This document shows, one piece after another, positions 22,788-31,778 of a stretch of 40,518 nt of DNA. The number at the start of each line of letters is the position of its first letter. The first letter of the stretch is position 1. A model generated the notes under the pieces. The model saw only the letters and a list, made by a program, of their open reading frames with translations, made no database searches and had not been told where the DNA came from. Origin of the DNA: an uncultured Oscillospiraceae bacterium. Its GTDB lineage: Bacteria > Bacillota > Clostridia > Oscillospirales > Ruminococcaceae. The position numbers and the translations under genes were made by a program. The DNA is taken from assembly GCA_910587465.1 (NCBI GenBank), contig CAJUMS010000021.1:1-40518 (forward strand), written 5' to 3'.

Positions 22788-23993
22788 ATGAAGCTTAATT
22801 TCAAGAGGATCGCGGCGGGAGCGCTGACGCTGGCTTTAACGGTTTCGCTGTGCGGCTGCGGAGATAACGGATATCTTATGACGGTGGACGGTATGAGCAT
22901 TCGCAACGGAGTTTATCTGTCGTTCCAGCAGACCGCCTATAACGAGGCTTACAACAAGATACAGGAGCAGAACGGAACCTCCGACAGCTCGTCAAGCACC
23001 TCGGAGATCGACGTTCTCGCGGAGAACGTTGAGAACAAGTCCGCTTCCGAGTGGATAAAGGAGCAGACTATCAAGGAGGTGCGCAAGTTCGTCGCGGTAC
23101 AGAAGCTGTGCAATGAGTACGGGATAACGCTCACCGAGGATGAGATCAAGGAGATGAACGACGATCTTCAGTCCACATGGGACGAGGAGAATATGTACGT
23201 TATGTACACAATGGGCTTCAACACTCTCGGCGAATACTACGAGTCGTTTGGCGTGGGTATCGAGTCGATGAAGGAGATCAGAAAGGCGAACGCGCTTTCC
23301 GATAAGCTTTTCCTGCATTATTACGATACCGACGGCGAGTATCCCGTAACAAAGGACGAGATCAATACCTACCTCACCGAGAACTACGCCGCTGTCAAAA
23401 TGCTCACGCTGAAATACACTGACGCCGAGGGCAAGGCTCTCGAGACCGACGAGGCAAAGCAGGAGATAAAGGACAAGGCAAAGACGTATGCCGAAAGGCT
23501 CAACGGCGGCGACAGCTTTATTGACGTGAAGTACGACTTCGACCTTGAGACGGCGCAGGAGGCCGCGAGAGTAAGCGCGGAAAACTCCTATACCGAGGAC
23601 AACGAGGATAAGCTGTCCAAGGAGGAGTATATCAAGAAAGAGGTGGACGACGTCGACGTAACAAAGGCGGAGAAGCCCGAGGATCTGGATCAGTTCATCT
23701 CCAAGGAGAACTCCACGCTCGACGAAAAGCTGACCGAATATATCTGGAACGCGGCTGTCGACGGCAAGGCGACCGTATTCGAGGGCGAGAGCGCGGCATA
23801 TGTTATCGTCCGCGAGGACGTAACTGCCAAAGAGAGCTGGGAAAAGGACAACCACGAGGCCATTCTCAAGGAGATAAAGAGCGACGAGTACGACGGTCTT
23901 ATGGAGCTGACCTATCAGAATTACGAGATCGAGCTGGACGAGTATCTTGTTAACACCAAGTACGCGCCCGAAAAGACTTTTAAGAAAAAGTAA
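22788..23993 (+). CDS. PrsA/SurA-like foldase lipoprotein with reduced parvulin region
   Basis: 401 residues with a lipoprotein signal peptide; the lipobox SLCGC gives C24 as the lipidated residue, so the protein faces the outside. The segment 28-200 is helical and resembles the chaperone domain of PrsA/SurA (VDGMSIRNGVYLSFQQ, YGITLTEDEIKEM, PVTKDEINTYLTENY). The segment from about 203 (VKMLTLKYTD) to 365 (AAYVIVREDVTA) has the beginning and end of a parvulin domain. Its middle is replaced by a highly charged acidic stretch, so peptidyl-prolyl isomerase activity is doubtful. The likely role is as a chaperone for secreted proteins. The ATG follows GGGAGGA at good spacing. Confidence 0.8.
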   Translation: MKLNFKRIAAGALTLALTVSLCGCGDNGYLMTVDGMSIRNGVYLSFQQTAYNEAYNKIQEQNGTSDSSSSTSEIDVLAENVENKSASEWIKEQTIKEVRKFVAVQKLCNEYGITLTEDEIKEMNDDLQSTWDEENMYVMYTMGFNTLGEYYESFGVGIESMKEIRKANALSDKLFLHYYDTDGEYPVTKDEINTYLTENYAAVKMLTLKYTDAEGKALETDEAKQEIKDKAKTYAERLNGGDSFIDVKYDFDLETAQEAARVSAENSYTEDNEDKLSKEEYIKKEVDDVDVTKAEKPEDLDQFISKENSTLDEKLTEYIWNAAVDGKATVFEGESAAYVIVREDVTAKESWEKDNHEAILKEIKSDEYDGLMELTYQNYEIELDEYLVNTKYAPEKTFKKK

Positions 23994-24016
23994 GGCGTTT
24001 ATAACGCTGTTTAAAG

Positions 24017-24040
24017 AGCCGCACATTAGATTGTGCGGCT
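24017..24040 (+). terminator. Hairpin after the foldase gene, probable terminator
   Basis: AGCCGCACA, a six-base loop and TGTGCGGCT form a perfect 9-bp stem about 24 bases after the foldase stop. The tail (TATCGGCGTTTGTT) is only weakly T-rich, so termination may be incomplete. Confidence 0.6.
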
Positions 24041-24073
24041 TATCGGCGTTTGTTAAATTAAACCGCGATATTT

Positions 24074-24125
24074 CCGCCGCGCGGCGGGACAGCCAAAATG
24101 AAGCGGAGTACGCACGGTGCTGAAT
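24074..24125 (+). repeat. Palindrome plus possible decayed repeat copy before the ABC-F gene
   Basis: CCGCCGCGCGGCGG (24074-24087) is a perfect 14-base palindrome. It is followed by ATGAAGCGGAG and, about 20 bases on, AAATT, an order and spacing that resemble ATGAAGCGCAG and AAATT of repeat copy B. The match is short and may be chance. I see no clear promoter in 24041-24153. Confidence 0.3.
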
Positions 24126-24153
24126 ATCACAAATTTTAGATAAGGAAAATAAT

Positions 24154-26058
24154 ATGTTACTTTTGGGACTGAACGATATAGCAATGTCGTTCGCGGACAG
24201 AACGCTGTTTTCAGGCGTTACGCTTGACGTGTACGAGGGCGAGAAAATAGGCTTCGTCGGCGTGAACGGCAGCGGAAAGACAACGCTGTTCCGCCTGTTG
24301 AAGGGCGAGCATATCCCCGACGCGGGAAGCATCCATATTGCGGGAAGCTGCAAAATAGGCTTTATGGAGCAGTTCGCGTGCAAGGACAGCACAAAAACAC
24401 TGTACGACGAGGCGCTTACGATTTTCGCCGAGCTCGAGGAAACGGAATTGCAGCTTGCCGAGCTTCACGATAAAATAGACTTCGGCGACACCTCCGCGGC
24501 GACTATCGAGAAAATGACCGCGCTGCAAGAGAAATTCGAGCGCGACGGCGGACTTACCTACAAGAGCCGCACAACCGCGGCGCTGGGCGGTCTGGGGTTC
24601 TCGGAGAGAGACCTTAAATTAAATACGCAGGTGCTGTCGGGCGGGCAGCGCAGCAAGCTGCAATTGGCGAAGCTGCTGCTCTCGGACGCGGATCTGTTGC
24701 TGCTTGACGAGCCTACCAATCACCTTGACATACAGTCGGTGGAATGGCTCGAGAAGTTTCTCGGGGACTACCGCGGCGCGTATATCGTCATCTCACATGA
24801 CCGCTACTTCCTCGACAAGGTAACACAGCGGACTATCGAGCTTGAAAACCGCCGTATCCGTGACTACAAGGGCAATTATACGCGCTTTCTGGAGCTGAAG
24901 GCGGAAGACATGGAACGCCGTCAAAAGGTGTACGATTCCACCGTCAAGGAGATAAAGCGTATAGAGGGCATCATCGAGCAGCAGAAGCGGTGGAATCAGG
25001 CGCACAATTATGTCACGATAGCGAGCAAGCAGAAGTCTATCGACCGTCTGGAGGAAACTCTTGACAAGCCCGAGGACGCTCCGGAAGCGATAAAGTTCGC
25101 GTTCAAGGCGGCGGACGGCACGGGCAATGACGTTTTGCAGGCGAATAACCTCGCGCTCGGGTTTGACGGGAAAACGTTGTTCAGAAACGTAAATCTCGAC
25201 ATTAAAAAGGGCGAGCGCGTATTTCTTATAGGCGGGAACGGATGCGGGAAGACCTCGCTGTTCCGCGTGCTTATGGGGCAGTATAATGCCGGTAACGGCG
25301 AATTCAAGTACGGCGCGAGAGTGCAGACGGGCTACTTCGATCAGGCGCAGAGAGGGCTTACCGAGAGCAAGTCCGCGCTTGACGAGGTCTGGGACGAATA
25401 CCCGAAAATGACCGAAACGGCAGTGCGGACGGCGCTGGCGGCATTTCTGTTCAAGGGCGACGACATCTACAAGCAGATCTCGGAATTGTCGGGAGGCGAG
25501 CGCGCAAGGGTCGCGCTGCTGAAGCTAATGCTCTCGGGAGCGAATTTTCTGCTGCTCGACGAGCCTACCAACCATCTGGACATCACGTCCTGCGAGGCGC
25601 TGGAGAATGCGCTGCTTAACTACGACGGCACACTGTTCGTAATCTCGCACGACCGCTATCTGATAAACAAGCTAGCCGATCGCGTCTACAAGCTCACCGA
25701 GAACGGCGCGGAGAGCTATCTCGGAAACTACGACTACTACCTCGAAAAGCAGCAGGAGGCTGCCGCCGGCATTCCCGCGGAAAAGCCGAAGAAGTCCGAG
25801 CAGGCTCTCGATTACAAGCAGCGCAAGGAGCGCGAGAGCGAGCGCCGCAAGCTCTCGGGAAGGGTGTCGAGGCTTGAAAAGCGTATCGAGGAGCTGGACG
25901 CGGAGATAAACGCGAAAGCCGAGGAATTATCGGCGCTGACCGATTATCAGAAGGCAATGGAGCTGTCGGAGGAGATCGACAAGCTGCGCGTGGAGCAGGA
26001 AACGGCAATGGAGGATTGGGAGCGGTCCGCCGCGGCACTGGAGGAATTTGACATATGA
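24154..26058 (+). CDS. ABC-F family ribosome-associated ATPase
   Basis: 634 residues with two ATP-binding cassettes and no membrane segments. Cassette 1 has GVNGSGKT (36-43), LSGGQ (161-165) and LLLDEPTNHLD. Cassette 2 has GGNGCGKT (360-367), LSGGE (445-449) and a second LLLDEPTNHLD. The linker between them (about 245-320) is long, charged and helical, as in the P-site tRNA interaction motif of ABC-F proteins. The C-terminal 90 residues (about 545-634) form a predicted coiled coil, as in Uup/YdiF-type members. ABC-F proteins act on stalled or antibiotic-bound ribosomes; which subfamily this is cannot be decided by eye. Its stop overlaps the next start as ATGA. Confidence 0.93.
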   Translation: MLLLGLNDIAMSFADRTLFSGVTLDVYEGEKIGFVGVNGSGKTTLFRLLKGEHIPDAGSIHIAGSCKIGFMEQFACKDSTKTLYDEALTIFAELEETELQLAELHDKIDFGDTSAATIEKMTALQEKFERDGGLTYKSRTTAALGGLGFSERDLKLNTQVLSGGQRSKLQLAKLLLSDADLLLLDEPTNHLDIQSVEWLEKFLGDYRGAYIVISHDRYFLDKVTQRTIELENRRIRDYKGNYTRFLELKAEDMERRQKVYDSTVKEIKRIEGIIEQQKRWNQAHNYVTIASKQKSIDRLEETLDKPEDAPEAIKFAFKAADGTGNDVLQANNLALGFDGKTLFRNVNLDIKKGERVFLIGGNGCGKTSLFRVLMGQYNAGNGEFKYGARVQTGYFDQAQRGLTESKSALDEVWDEYPKMTETAVRTALAAFLFKGDDIYKQISELSGGERARVALLKLMLSGANFLLLDEPTNHLDITSCEALENALLNYDGTLFVISHDRYLINKLADRVYKLTENGAESYLGNYDYYLEKQQEAAAGIPAEKPKKSEQALDYKQRKERESERRKLSGRVSRLEKRIEELDAEINAKAEELSALTDYQKAMELSEEIDKLRVEQETAMEDWERSAAALEEFDI

Positions 26059-26387
26059 CAAAGGAGATAAGGGCGTATATGGCGGTTTTGGAGCAGTTTT
26101 TCTCGGTCGGTCATTCGGACGGGGAGCTTTTAAAATTCCGCGCGGAATTGCTGAAACGTATAGAATTCTATCAGCACGAGCGGCTGATACATCTTATAGT
26201 TACTATGTCGTTCGCGGTGTTTTTTCTGATGTCGCTGATGATGTGCTCCGCGAACCCGCAAGTCGGCTTAATGCTGCTTGCCGTGCTGTTTCTCGTGATG
26301 ACGATAGCGTATATCAAGCACTATTATTTTCTGGAGAATTCCGTTCAGAGAATGTACAAATTCTACTATAGGATCGAAAATTTGTGA
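26055..26387 (+). CDS. Small two-helix membrane protein
   Basis: 110 residues. A soluble, mostly helical N-terminus of about 43 residues is followed by two hydrophobic helices (about 45-62 and 68-86) joined by a very short turn, and a basic, tyrosine-rich tail (IKHYYFLENSVQRMYKFYYRI). I do not recognise the family. Its start overlaps the ABC-F stop as ATGA and pth follows after nine bases, so it is cotranscribed and probably translationally coupled with ABC-F. Nothing in the sequence points to a specific role. Confidence 0.7.
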   Translation: MTKEIRAYMAVLEQFFSVGHSDGELLKFRAELLKRIEFYQHERLIHLIVTMSFAVFFLMSLMMCSANPQVGLMLLAVLFLVMTIAYIKHYYFLENSVQRMYKFYYRIENL

Positions 26388-26396
26388 GGTAAAGCA

Positions 26397-27092
26397 ATGT
26401 CTGTTTTTGATATATTCAAGCAGCTTGAAAGCAGAAATACCGAGCCGTCGGGCGCGGTGGAATACATCATCTGCGGTCTCGGCAACCCCGGGACGCAGTA
26501 CGAGAACACGCGGCACAATATCGGCTTTATGACCGTCGATACGTTATGCGAAAAGTACAAGCTGTCCTGTAAAAAGCTGAAATTTAAGTCGCTCACCTGC
26601 GACGCGGTGATAGGCGGCAACACGATGTTGCAAAGCCGAAACCAAGAGCGCGGCACGGACGCCGCGCAACAAAGTTTCGGCGGAGGAAAGCGCTGCCTGA
26701 TAATGAAGCCGACGACGTTTATGAACAACAGCGGCGAGGCGGTCACCGAGGCTATGAATTTCTATAAGATACCGCCCGAGCGCACTATAATCGTATTTGA
26801 TGATATCTCGCTCGAGCCCGGAAAGCTACGAATCCGCCGCAAGGGCAGCGACGGCGGTCACAACGGGATAAAGAGCATTATCTACCTGTCGGGCAGCGAC
26901 GCGTTCCCGCGGATAAAAATGGGCGTGGGCGCAAAGCCGAACCCCGACTACAAGCTCGCCGACTGGGTGCTCGGTCACTTCAAAAAGGAGGACGGCGAAA
27001 AGCTGGAGCAGTGCTTTCAAAACGCAGTCGCATGCCTTGAGCTGATAGTTCAGGGGAAAATTGACGAGGCTATGAACAAGTACAACTCGTGA
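26397..27092 (+). CDS. pth: Peptidyl-tRNA hydrolase with a palindrome-encoded insertion
   Basis: Releases peptides from prematurely dropped peptidyl-tRNA. 231 residues against the usual ~190. A 20-residue N-terminal extension (MSVFDIFKQLESRN) precedes the family start VEYIICGLGNPGTQYENTRHN, with N30 and the catalytic H40. Further motifs are KPTTFMNNSGEAV, VFDDISLEPGKLRIRRKGSDGGHNG and the GVGAKP loop. Between DAVIGGNTM and RCLIMKPTTFMN about 20 extra residues (LQSRNQERGTDAAQQSFGGG) interrupt a region that is short in other Pth proteins. They are encoded by a perfect hairpin-forming DNA element at 26635-26681. The frame is intact, so the protein is probably active, with the extra residues as a surface loop. 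Confidence 0.95.
   Translation: MSVFDIFKQLESRNTEPSGAVEYIICGLGNPGTQYENTRHNIGFMTVDTLCEKYKLSCKKLKFKSLTCDAVIGGNTMLQSRNQERGTDAAQQSFGGGKRCLIMKPTTFMNNSGEAVTEAMNFYKIPPERTIIVFDDISLEPGKLRIRRKGSDGGHNGIKSIIYLSGSDAFPRIKMGVGAKPNPDYKLADWVLGHFKKEDGEKLEQCFQNAVACLELIVQGKIDEAMNKYNS
26635..26681 (+). repeat. Nested palindromic element inside pth
   Basis: Outer arms GCCGAAAC (26635-26642) and GTTTCGGC (26674-26681), and inner arms GCGCGGC (26648-26654) and GCCGCGC (26661-26667), are perfect inverted repeats around an ACGGAC loop. The element is read in frame as residues 80-95 of Pth, at a point where homologues have no such sequence. It resembles protein-coding palindromic insertions such as those of Rickettsia. 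Confidence 0.75.
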
Positions 27093-27099
27093 GGTAATT

Positions 27100-27375
27100 A
27101 TGAATGAGAAGATCATTGGGGAGGTCGAGTTCACGCAGAAATTCACGAACGAATTCGACTGTGTGTGCAACGAGATACTTTTTACCGCGGTGAACGGCAA
27201 TCGGCTCCGTTTAACGCTTTTCGACGTTAAGCCGCTTGATGCGGACAACCTCGACGGGAGCTATTACGCTGCGGCGGAGGAAACGCTTTCGGAACTGCCG
27301 GGCGGTTTCCCGATGATATACAGCATTATGTACACGGAGGAAGCCGCCGAAAAATGCGGCGTTGAACCGGACTAA
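27100..27375 (+). CDS. Small hypothetical protein between pth and mfd
   Basis: 91 residues, soluble, acidic, without signal peptide or membrane segment. The first half (EVEFTQKFTNEFDCVCNEILFTAVNGNRLRLTLFDV) looks beta-rich; the second half includes AAEETLSELPGGFPMIYSIMYTEEAAEKCG. No known family was recognised. It lies seven bases after pth and nine before mfd, with GAGG before its ATG, so it is part of that operon. The good ribosome binding site, codon use like its neighbours and tight spacing support a real gene. Confidence 0.65.
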   Translation: MNEKIIGEVEFTQKFTNEFDCVCNEILFTAVNGNRLRLTLFDVKPLDADNLDGSYYAAAEETLSELPGGFPMIYSIMYTEEAAEKCGVEPD

Positions 27376-27384
27376 GGTGGACAA

Positions 27385-30300
27385 ATGAGCAGAATGAATT
27401 TTTTTGTAAACGCGGCGCGGCAGAACCCCGATTTTGTCCGTCTGCAAAGCTATCTCGGCGAACCTAAGAACATCTTGCCCGGAGCCCGGGTGTTGCCCGC
27501 GCTGGTCACGGGCGTTTCGCATATACACAAGGCGCACTTTATCGCGGCGCTCGTCGATAGCGATACCCCTGCGCTCGTCATAGCGGAGAGCGAGGGCGAG
27601 GCGCAGAAGCTGTGCCTTGACATCAATATGATGTTAGGTGAGAATGCGGCTTTGCTGTATCCCGAAAAGGAATTCGTGCTCGCGGACGCGGAGGCTGCCT
27701 CGCGCGAATACGAGCACAAGCGCATTTTCGCGCTGAACGCTATGTTGAACGGCGGCTGCAGGGCGGTGATATGCTCGGCTTCGGCGGCGGCACAATTGAC
27801 GATACCCCCCGAGAATCTGAAAAAGCGCACGATAACGCTTTCGGGTGAGGACGAGATATCGCTTGAGGACTTGATTTCGCGGCTGACGGCGGCGGGCTAC
27901 TCGCGCGCGGATTTGACGGAGGGCGCGGGACAGTTTTCGGTGCGCGGCGGTATCGTTGACGTGTTTCCGCCGAACAGCACAGCGCCATATCGTATTGAGC
28001 TTTGGGGCGACAGCGTGGACAGCCTGTCCGAATTCGACCTCGAAACGCAGCGCAGGACGGCCACGCTCGATAATATCGCCGTTTCTCCCGCCCGCGAAAC
28101 GCTGTTCGACAGCGCGGAGGAGCTTTGCGAGCGCATTGAAGCGTTATCGAAAAAGCTCCGGGGCAAGAAAGCCGAGGATATCAAGTCACGGCTTGATGAG
28201 GACGTGAAAAAGCTCCGCGGCGGCGTTGAGCTGCACAGCGCGGACAGGTTCTTTCCGTTGTGCTATGAGGAAGAAGCTACCGTGTTCGACTACGCGGAGC
28301 GTGTTTTCGTGTGTGAGAACACCGCGGTGCGCGAGAGCTTCCGCGGCGCGGCATTGCAGCACGCCGAGGATCTGAAGATACTTGTCGACGAGGCGCGTAT
28401 CTGCAAGGGTCTCGACCGCTTTATGCTGACGAAATCGGAGCTTTATTCAATGATGGAGAACCGCACGCGCGTTTATTTCGATTCGTTTGTGCGCGGCGGC
28501 GGTCTGGAGCTCGGGACTATGATAAACGTTCACGGTGCGGTGCAGACGGGAACGTGGAGCGGCGAATACAAAATTCTCGAGGACGAGCTGAGAAATTATC
28601 TCGGCAAGGGAATGTGCTGCTTTATCTTCGCGGGAACGGAAAAGGGCGCGAAAAACCTCGCTCAGGACCTGATAAACGACGGATTTAACGCGGAATATTA
28701 CGAGAACCCCGAGCATATTATCCCCGGAAAGGTGATAGTCGCGCAGGGTACCTTGTCAGCGGGCGCGGAGTATCTTGAAAGCGGACTGTGCGTATTTACG
28801 CATACGGCTGTTCATGCGGCGCGGCGGCGCGTTCCCAAAAAGAAAAAGGGCGAGGAGATACGCTCGCTGGAGGATATCGCTGTGGGCGACCTCGTGGTGC
28901 ATTACGCGCACGGCATTGGCGTGTTTGATGGCGTTCACAAGATAGAAACGGGCGGCGTGGCTAAGGACTATATCCGCATAAAATACGCGGGCGCGGACGT
29001 ACTGCACGTCCCCGTAACGCAGCTTGACCTCGTTTCGCGCTATATCGGCACCGGCGACACGTCCACCGTGAAGCTCAACAAGCTGAATTCCGAGCAGTGG
29101 ACGAAATCGAAAGCCAAGGCAAAGGCTGCCGCGAAGGAAATGGCGGCGGAGCTTATCGAGCTGTACAGCAAGCGGATGAAGTCACAGGGCTTTGCGTTCC
29201 CCGAGGACGACAGCCTGCAGGAGGATTTCGAGCAGCATTTCGCCTACGTCGAGACGGACAGCCAATTGCGCTGTATCGACGAGATAAAGTCGGATATGCA
29301 GCGCCCTCAGCCAATGGAGCGTCTGTTGTGCGGCGACGTGGGCTTCGGTAAGACCGAGGTCGCGCTCCGCGCGGCGTTTAAGTGCGTAGAAACGGGAAAG
29401 CAATGCGTGCTGCTTGCGCCGACGACAGTGCTCGCGTGGCAGCATTATCAGACCGCGAGCGGGCGAATGGAGGGCTTTCCGATAAACATCGCGCTGCTGT
29501 CGCGCTACAAAAGCGCCTCCGAGCAGAAGGAGATACTTAAGGGTCTCGCGAGCGGGCGCATTGATATGGTCATCGGCACTCACCGTATTATACAGAACGA
29601 CGTTAAATTCAAGGATTTGGGTCTGGTTATCATCGATGAGGAGCAGCGTTTCGGCGTTGCGCACAAGGACAAGTTCAAGACCTCGTTCAGCGGCGTGGAC
29701 ATTCTGTCGCTGTCGGCAACGCCCATTCCGCGAACGCTGAACATGGCGATGAGCGGTATACGCGATATGAGCGTTCTCGACGAGCCGCCGCAGGACAGAC
29801 AGCCCATAGCAAGCTACGTTATCGAGCACGATTGGGGAATAGTCGCGCAGGCGATACAGAAGGAGCTTCGCCGCAGCGGGCAGGTCTACTATATTCACAA
29901 CCGCATAGAGTCAATTTACGGCTGCGCGGACAAGATACGTACGCTGGTTCCAGAGGCGACTATCGGCGTTGCGCACGGCAAAATGTCCGAGGACGAGTTG
30001 CTGGAGGTTTGGCGCAGACTTCTCGACGGCGAGCTTGACGTTCTCGTTTGCACAACAATAATCGAAACGGGCGTTGACGTGCCGAACGTCAACACCCTGA
30101 TAATCGAGAACGCAGATTATATGGGTTTGGCGCAGCTCCACCAGCTCCGCGGACGAGTGGGAAGAACAAATAAGCGCGCGTACGCGTACTTTACGTTTCA
30201 ACCGGGGAAAATTTTGTCGGAGATATCGCAGCGCCGCCTTGACGCTATCCGCGAGTTCACGCAGTTCGGCAGCGGTTTCCGCATTGCCCTTCGTGACCTT

Positions 30301-30876
30301 GAGATACGCGGCGCGGGAAATATCCTCGGCTCGTCGCAGAGCGGACATCTCGCGAACGTCGGCTACGATATGTATCTGCAACTGCTTGACGAAGCCGTCC
30401 GCGAGGAGCGCGGCGAGAAGAACGTTCACAAGGAGGAATGTCTTGTCGACGTGCGGATAAACGCGTTCATTCCCGACAAATACATCTCCAATCAGGCGCA
30501 GAGAGTGGATTGTTACCGTAAGATAGCGCGTATCGCCACCGCCGAAGACGCGGAGGATATCACCGACGAACTGATCGACCGTTACGGCGACCCGCCCGCG
30601 TCGGTGCTCGGGCTTATTGACGTTGCGCGCTTCAGGAACATGGCGGCGCTGTCCAACGTCTCGGAGATATCGCAGGTCGGCGACGATCTGGTGTTCTACC
30701 TCAGCAAGTTTGACATGATGAAGCTCTCGGCGGTCACCAAGGCGGTCGGAAAGCGTATGCGGCTGGAGACGGTCGGCAGACCGAGAATGCTCGTCGACGT
30801 TAAGGGAGAGAATACTCTTGATGTGATGAAAGCTGTTATTTCGGCTATGGACAGCGCCGATAAGGAGCAAAAATGA
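27385..30876 (+). CDS. mfd: Transcription-repair coupling factor Mfd
   Basis: Removes RNA polymerase stalled at DNA lesions and recruits UvrA. 1163 residues, the expected size. The N-terminal UvrB-like module spans about 1-340. The RNA-polymerase-interacting domain begins near residue 498 (VGDLVVHYAHGIGVFDGV). The translocase has Walker A GDVGFGKT (650-657), the DEEQ box (751-754) in IIDEEQRFGVAHKDKF, SATPIPRTLNMAMSGIRDMS, and motif VI QLRGRVGRTNKRAYAYF, followed by the relay segment (RLDAIREFTQFGSGFRIALRDLEIRGAGNILG). The C-terminal TRCF domain (MYLQLLDEAV) is present. The pth-mfd order is conserved in Firmicutes. The stop overlaps the next gene start as ATGA. Confidence 0.98.
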   Translation: MSRMNFFVNAARQNPDFVRLQSYLGEPKNILPGARVLPALVTGVSHIHKAHFIAALVDSDTPALVIAESEGEAQKLCLDINMMLGENAALLYPEKEFVLADAEAASREYEHKRIFALNAMLNGGCRAVICSASAAAQLTIPPENLKKRTITLSGEDEISLEDLISRLTAAGYSRADLTEGAGQFSVRGGIVDVFPPNSTAPYRIELWGDSVDSLSEFDLETQRRTATLDNIAVSPARETLFDSAEELCERIEALSKKLRGKKAEDIKSRLDEDVKKLRGGVELHSADRFFPLCYEEEATVFDYAERVFVCENTAVRESFRGAALQHAEDLKILVDEARICKGLDRFMLTKSELYSMMENRTRVYFDSFVRGGGLELGTMINVHGAVQTGTWSGEYKILEDELRNYLGKGMCCFIFAGTEKGAKNLAQDLINDGFNAEYYENPEHIIPGKVIVAQGTLSAGAEYLESGLCVFTHTAVHAARRRVPKKKKGEEIRSLEDIAVGDLVVHYAHGIGVFDGVHKIETGGVAKDYIRIKYAGADVLHVPVTQLDLVSRYIGTGDTSTVKLNKLNSEQWTKSKAKAKAAAKEMAAELIELYSKRMKSQGFAFPEDDSLQEDFEQHFAYVETDSQLRCIDEIKSDMQRPQPMERLLCGDVGFGKTEVALRAAFKCVETGKQCVLLAPTTVLAWQHYQTASGRMEGFPINIALLSRYKSASEQKEILKGLASGRIDMVIGTHRIIQNDVKFKDLGLVIIDEEQRFGVAHKDKFKTSFSGVDILSLSATPIPRTLNMAMSGIRDMSVLDEPPQDRQPIASYVIEHDWGIVAQAIQKELRRSGQVYYIHNRIESIYGCADKIRTLVPEATIGVAHGKMSEDELLEVWRRLLDGELDVLVCTTIIETGVDVPNVNTLIIENADYMGLAQLHQLRGRVGRTNKRAYAYFTFQPGKILSEISQRRLDAIREFTQFGSGFRIALRDLEIRGAGNILGSSQSGHLANVGYDMYLQLLDEAVREERGEKNVHKEECLVDVRINAFIPDKYISNQAQRVDCYRKIARIATAEDAEDITDELIDRYGDPPASVLGLIDVARFRNMAALSNVSEISQVGDDLVFYLSKFDMMKLSAVTKAVGKRMRLETVGRPRMLVDVKGENTLDVMKAVISAMDSADKEQK

Positions 30877-31778
30877 ATTCTTTTCCCTACTCAAACGACA
30901 ACAAGCGCTACCGCACGCTGGTCTACCACAATCTGCAAACCTACGGCGGACGCGTTTTTAAAGCCACCGTTGACGCAGGATTATCCTGTCCGAACGCCGG
31001 CGGGTGTGTTTTCTGCGTTCAAAACGCGTTCGACACGCGTACCATTGAAGATCAGTTTGCCGCCGAAAAGGCACGTATCCTAGCAAAGTGCCCTTCCGCG
31101 AAAATTTTGCTGTATTACGGTCTGCGCACCAATACCAACTGCTCCCCCGAGCGGCTTTCCGAAATGCTTTGCGAGGCTGAACGGCTCGGCGCGTTCGCGG
31201 TCTCACTTGCTACGCGCCCCGACTGCCTTGACGCGGATAAAGCGCGGATACTCGCAGAATGTCCGCTGCCGCTGACCGTGGAGCTGGGGTTGCAAACTAT
31301 CCACGACAGTACCGCCGCGTTCATAAACCGCGGACACACCTACGCGGATTTCCTGTGCGGCTATGAGCTGTTGAAACGGCATAATATCCGCGCTTGTGTA
31401 CACATCATCAACGGGCTGCCTAATGAGACACGCGAGATGATGCTCGACACGGCGAGGGCGCTCGGAAAGCTCCGCCCCGATGGCGTTAAGATACACTCGA
31501 TGCACGTCCTGCGCGGCACCGAGCTGTACGAGATGTACCAAAGCGGCGCGTATACGCCGATAGAAAAGGACGAATATATCGATATCGTTGCCCGACAGCT
31601 CGAGCTCCTGCCGCCCGAGACGGTCATCGAGCGCGTGACGGGCGACGGTGACAAGAGCCTGCTCGCCGCGCCGCAGTGGAGCCGCGACAAAATATCCGTG
31701 CTCGGCGGTATCGACAAGCGGCTTGCGGACTTGGATACTTATCAGGGGAGATTATTCGATAATGAAAGCATTGGATAA
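30873..31778 (+). CDS. YhcC/YtqA-type radical SAM protein (TIGR01212 family)
   Basis: 301 residues. The N-terminus has RYRTLVYHNLQTYGGRVFKATVDAG, a signature of the TIGR01212 family. The 4Fe-4S-binding cysteines are C39, C45 and C48 (SCPNAGGCVFC). The first spacing is shorter than the usual CPNRDGTxGxGGCxFC, but the three cysteines are kept. Later motifs are VELGLQTIHDSTAAFINRGH and HIINGLPNETREMMLDTA, and GVKIHSMHVLRGTELYEMY. The reaction is not well established for the family; an RNA or sulfur-related modification has been assumed. It overlaps the mfd stop as ATGA and overlaps the next gene by 17 bases. Confidence 0.9.
   Translation: MNSFPYSNDNKRYRTLVYHNLQTYGGRVFKATVDAGLSCPNAGGCVFCVQNAFDTRTIEDQFAAEKARILAKCPSAKILLYYGLRTNTNCSPERLSEMLCEAERLGAFAVSLATRPDCLDADKARILAECPLPLTVELGLQTIHDSTAAFINRGHTYADFLCGYELLKRHNIRACVHIINGLPNETREMMLDTARALGKLRPDGVKIHSMHVLRGTELYEMYQSGAYTPIEKDEYIDIVARQLELLPPETVIERVTGDGDKSLLAAPQWSRDKISVLGGIDKRLADLDTYQGRLFDNESIG

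Noticed and set aside
22992..24392. Long minus-strand frame across the foldase and the start of the ABC-F gene
   Set aside because: It spans two recognised genes and a terminator hairpin; no motif or start signal supports it.
31648..31761. Upstream extension of the MocR-type gene
   Set aside because: The extra 38 codons overlap the radical SAM gene; the ATG at 31762 has a ribosome binding site and begins the conserved HTH domain.
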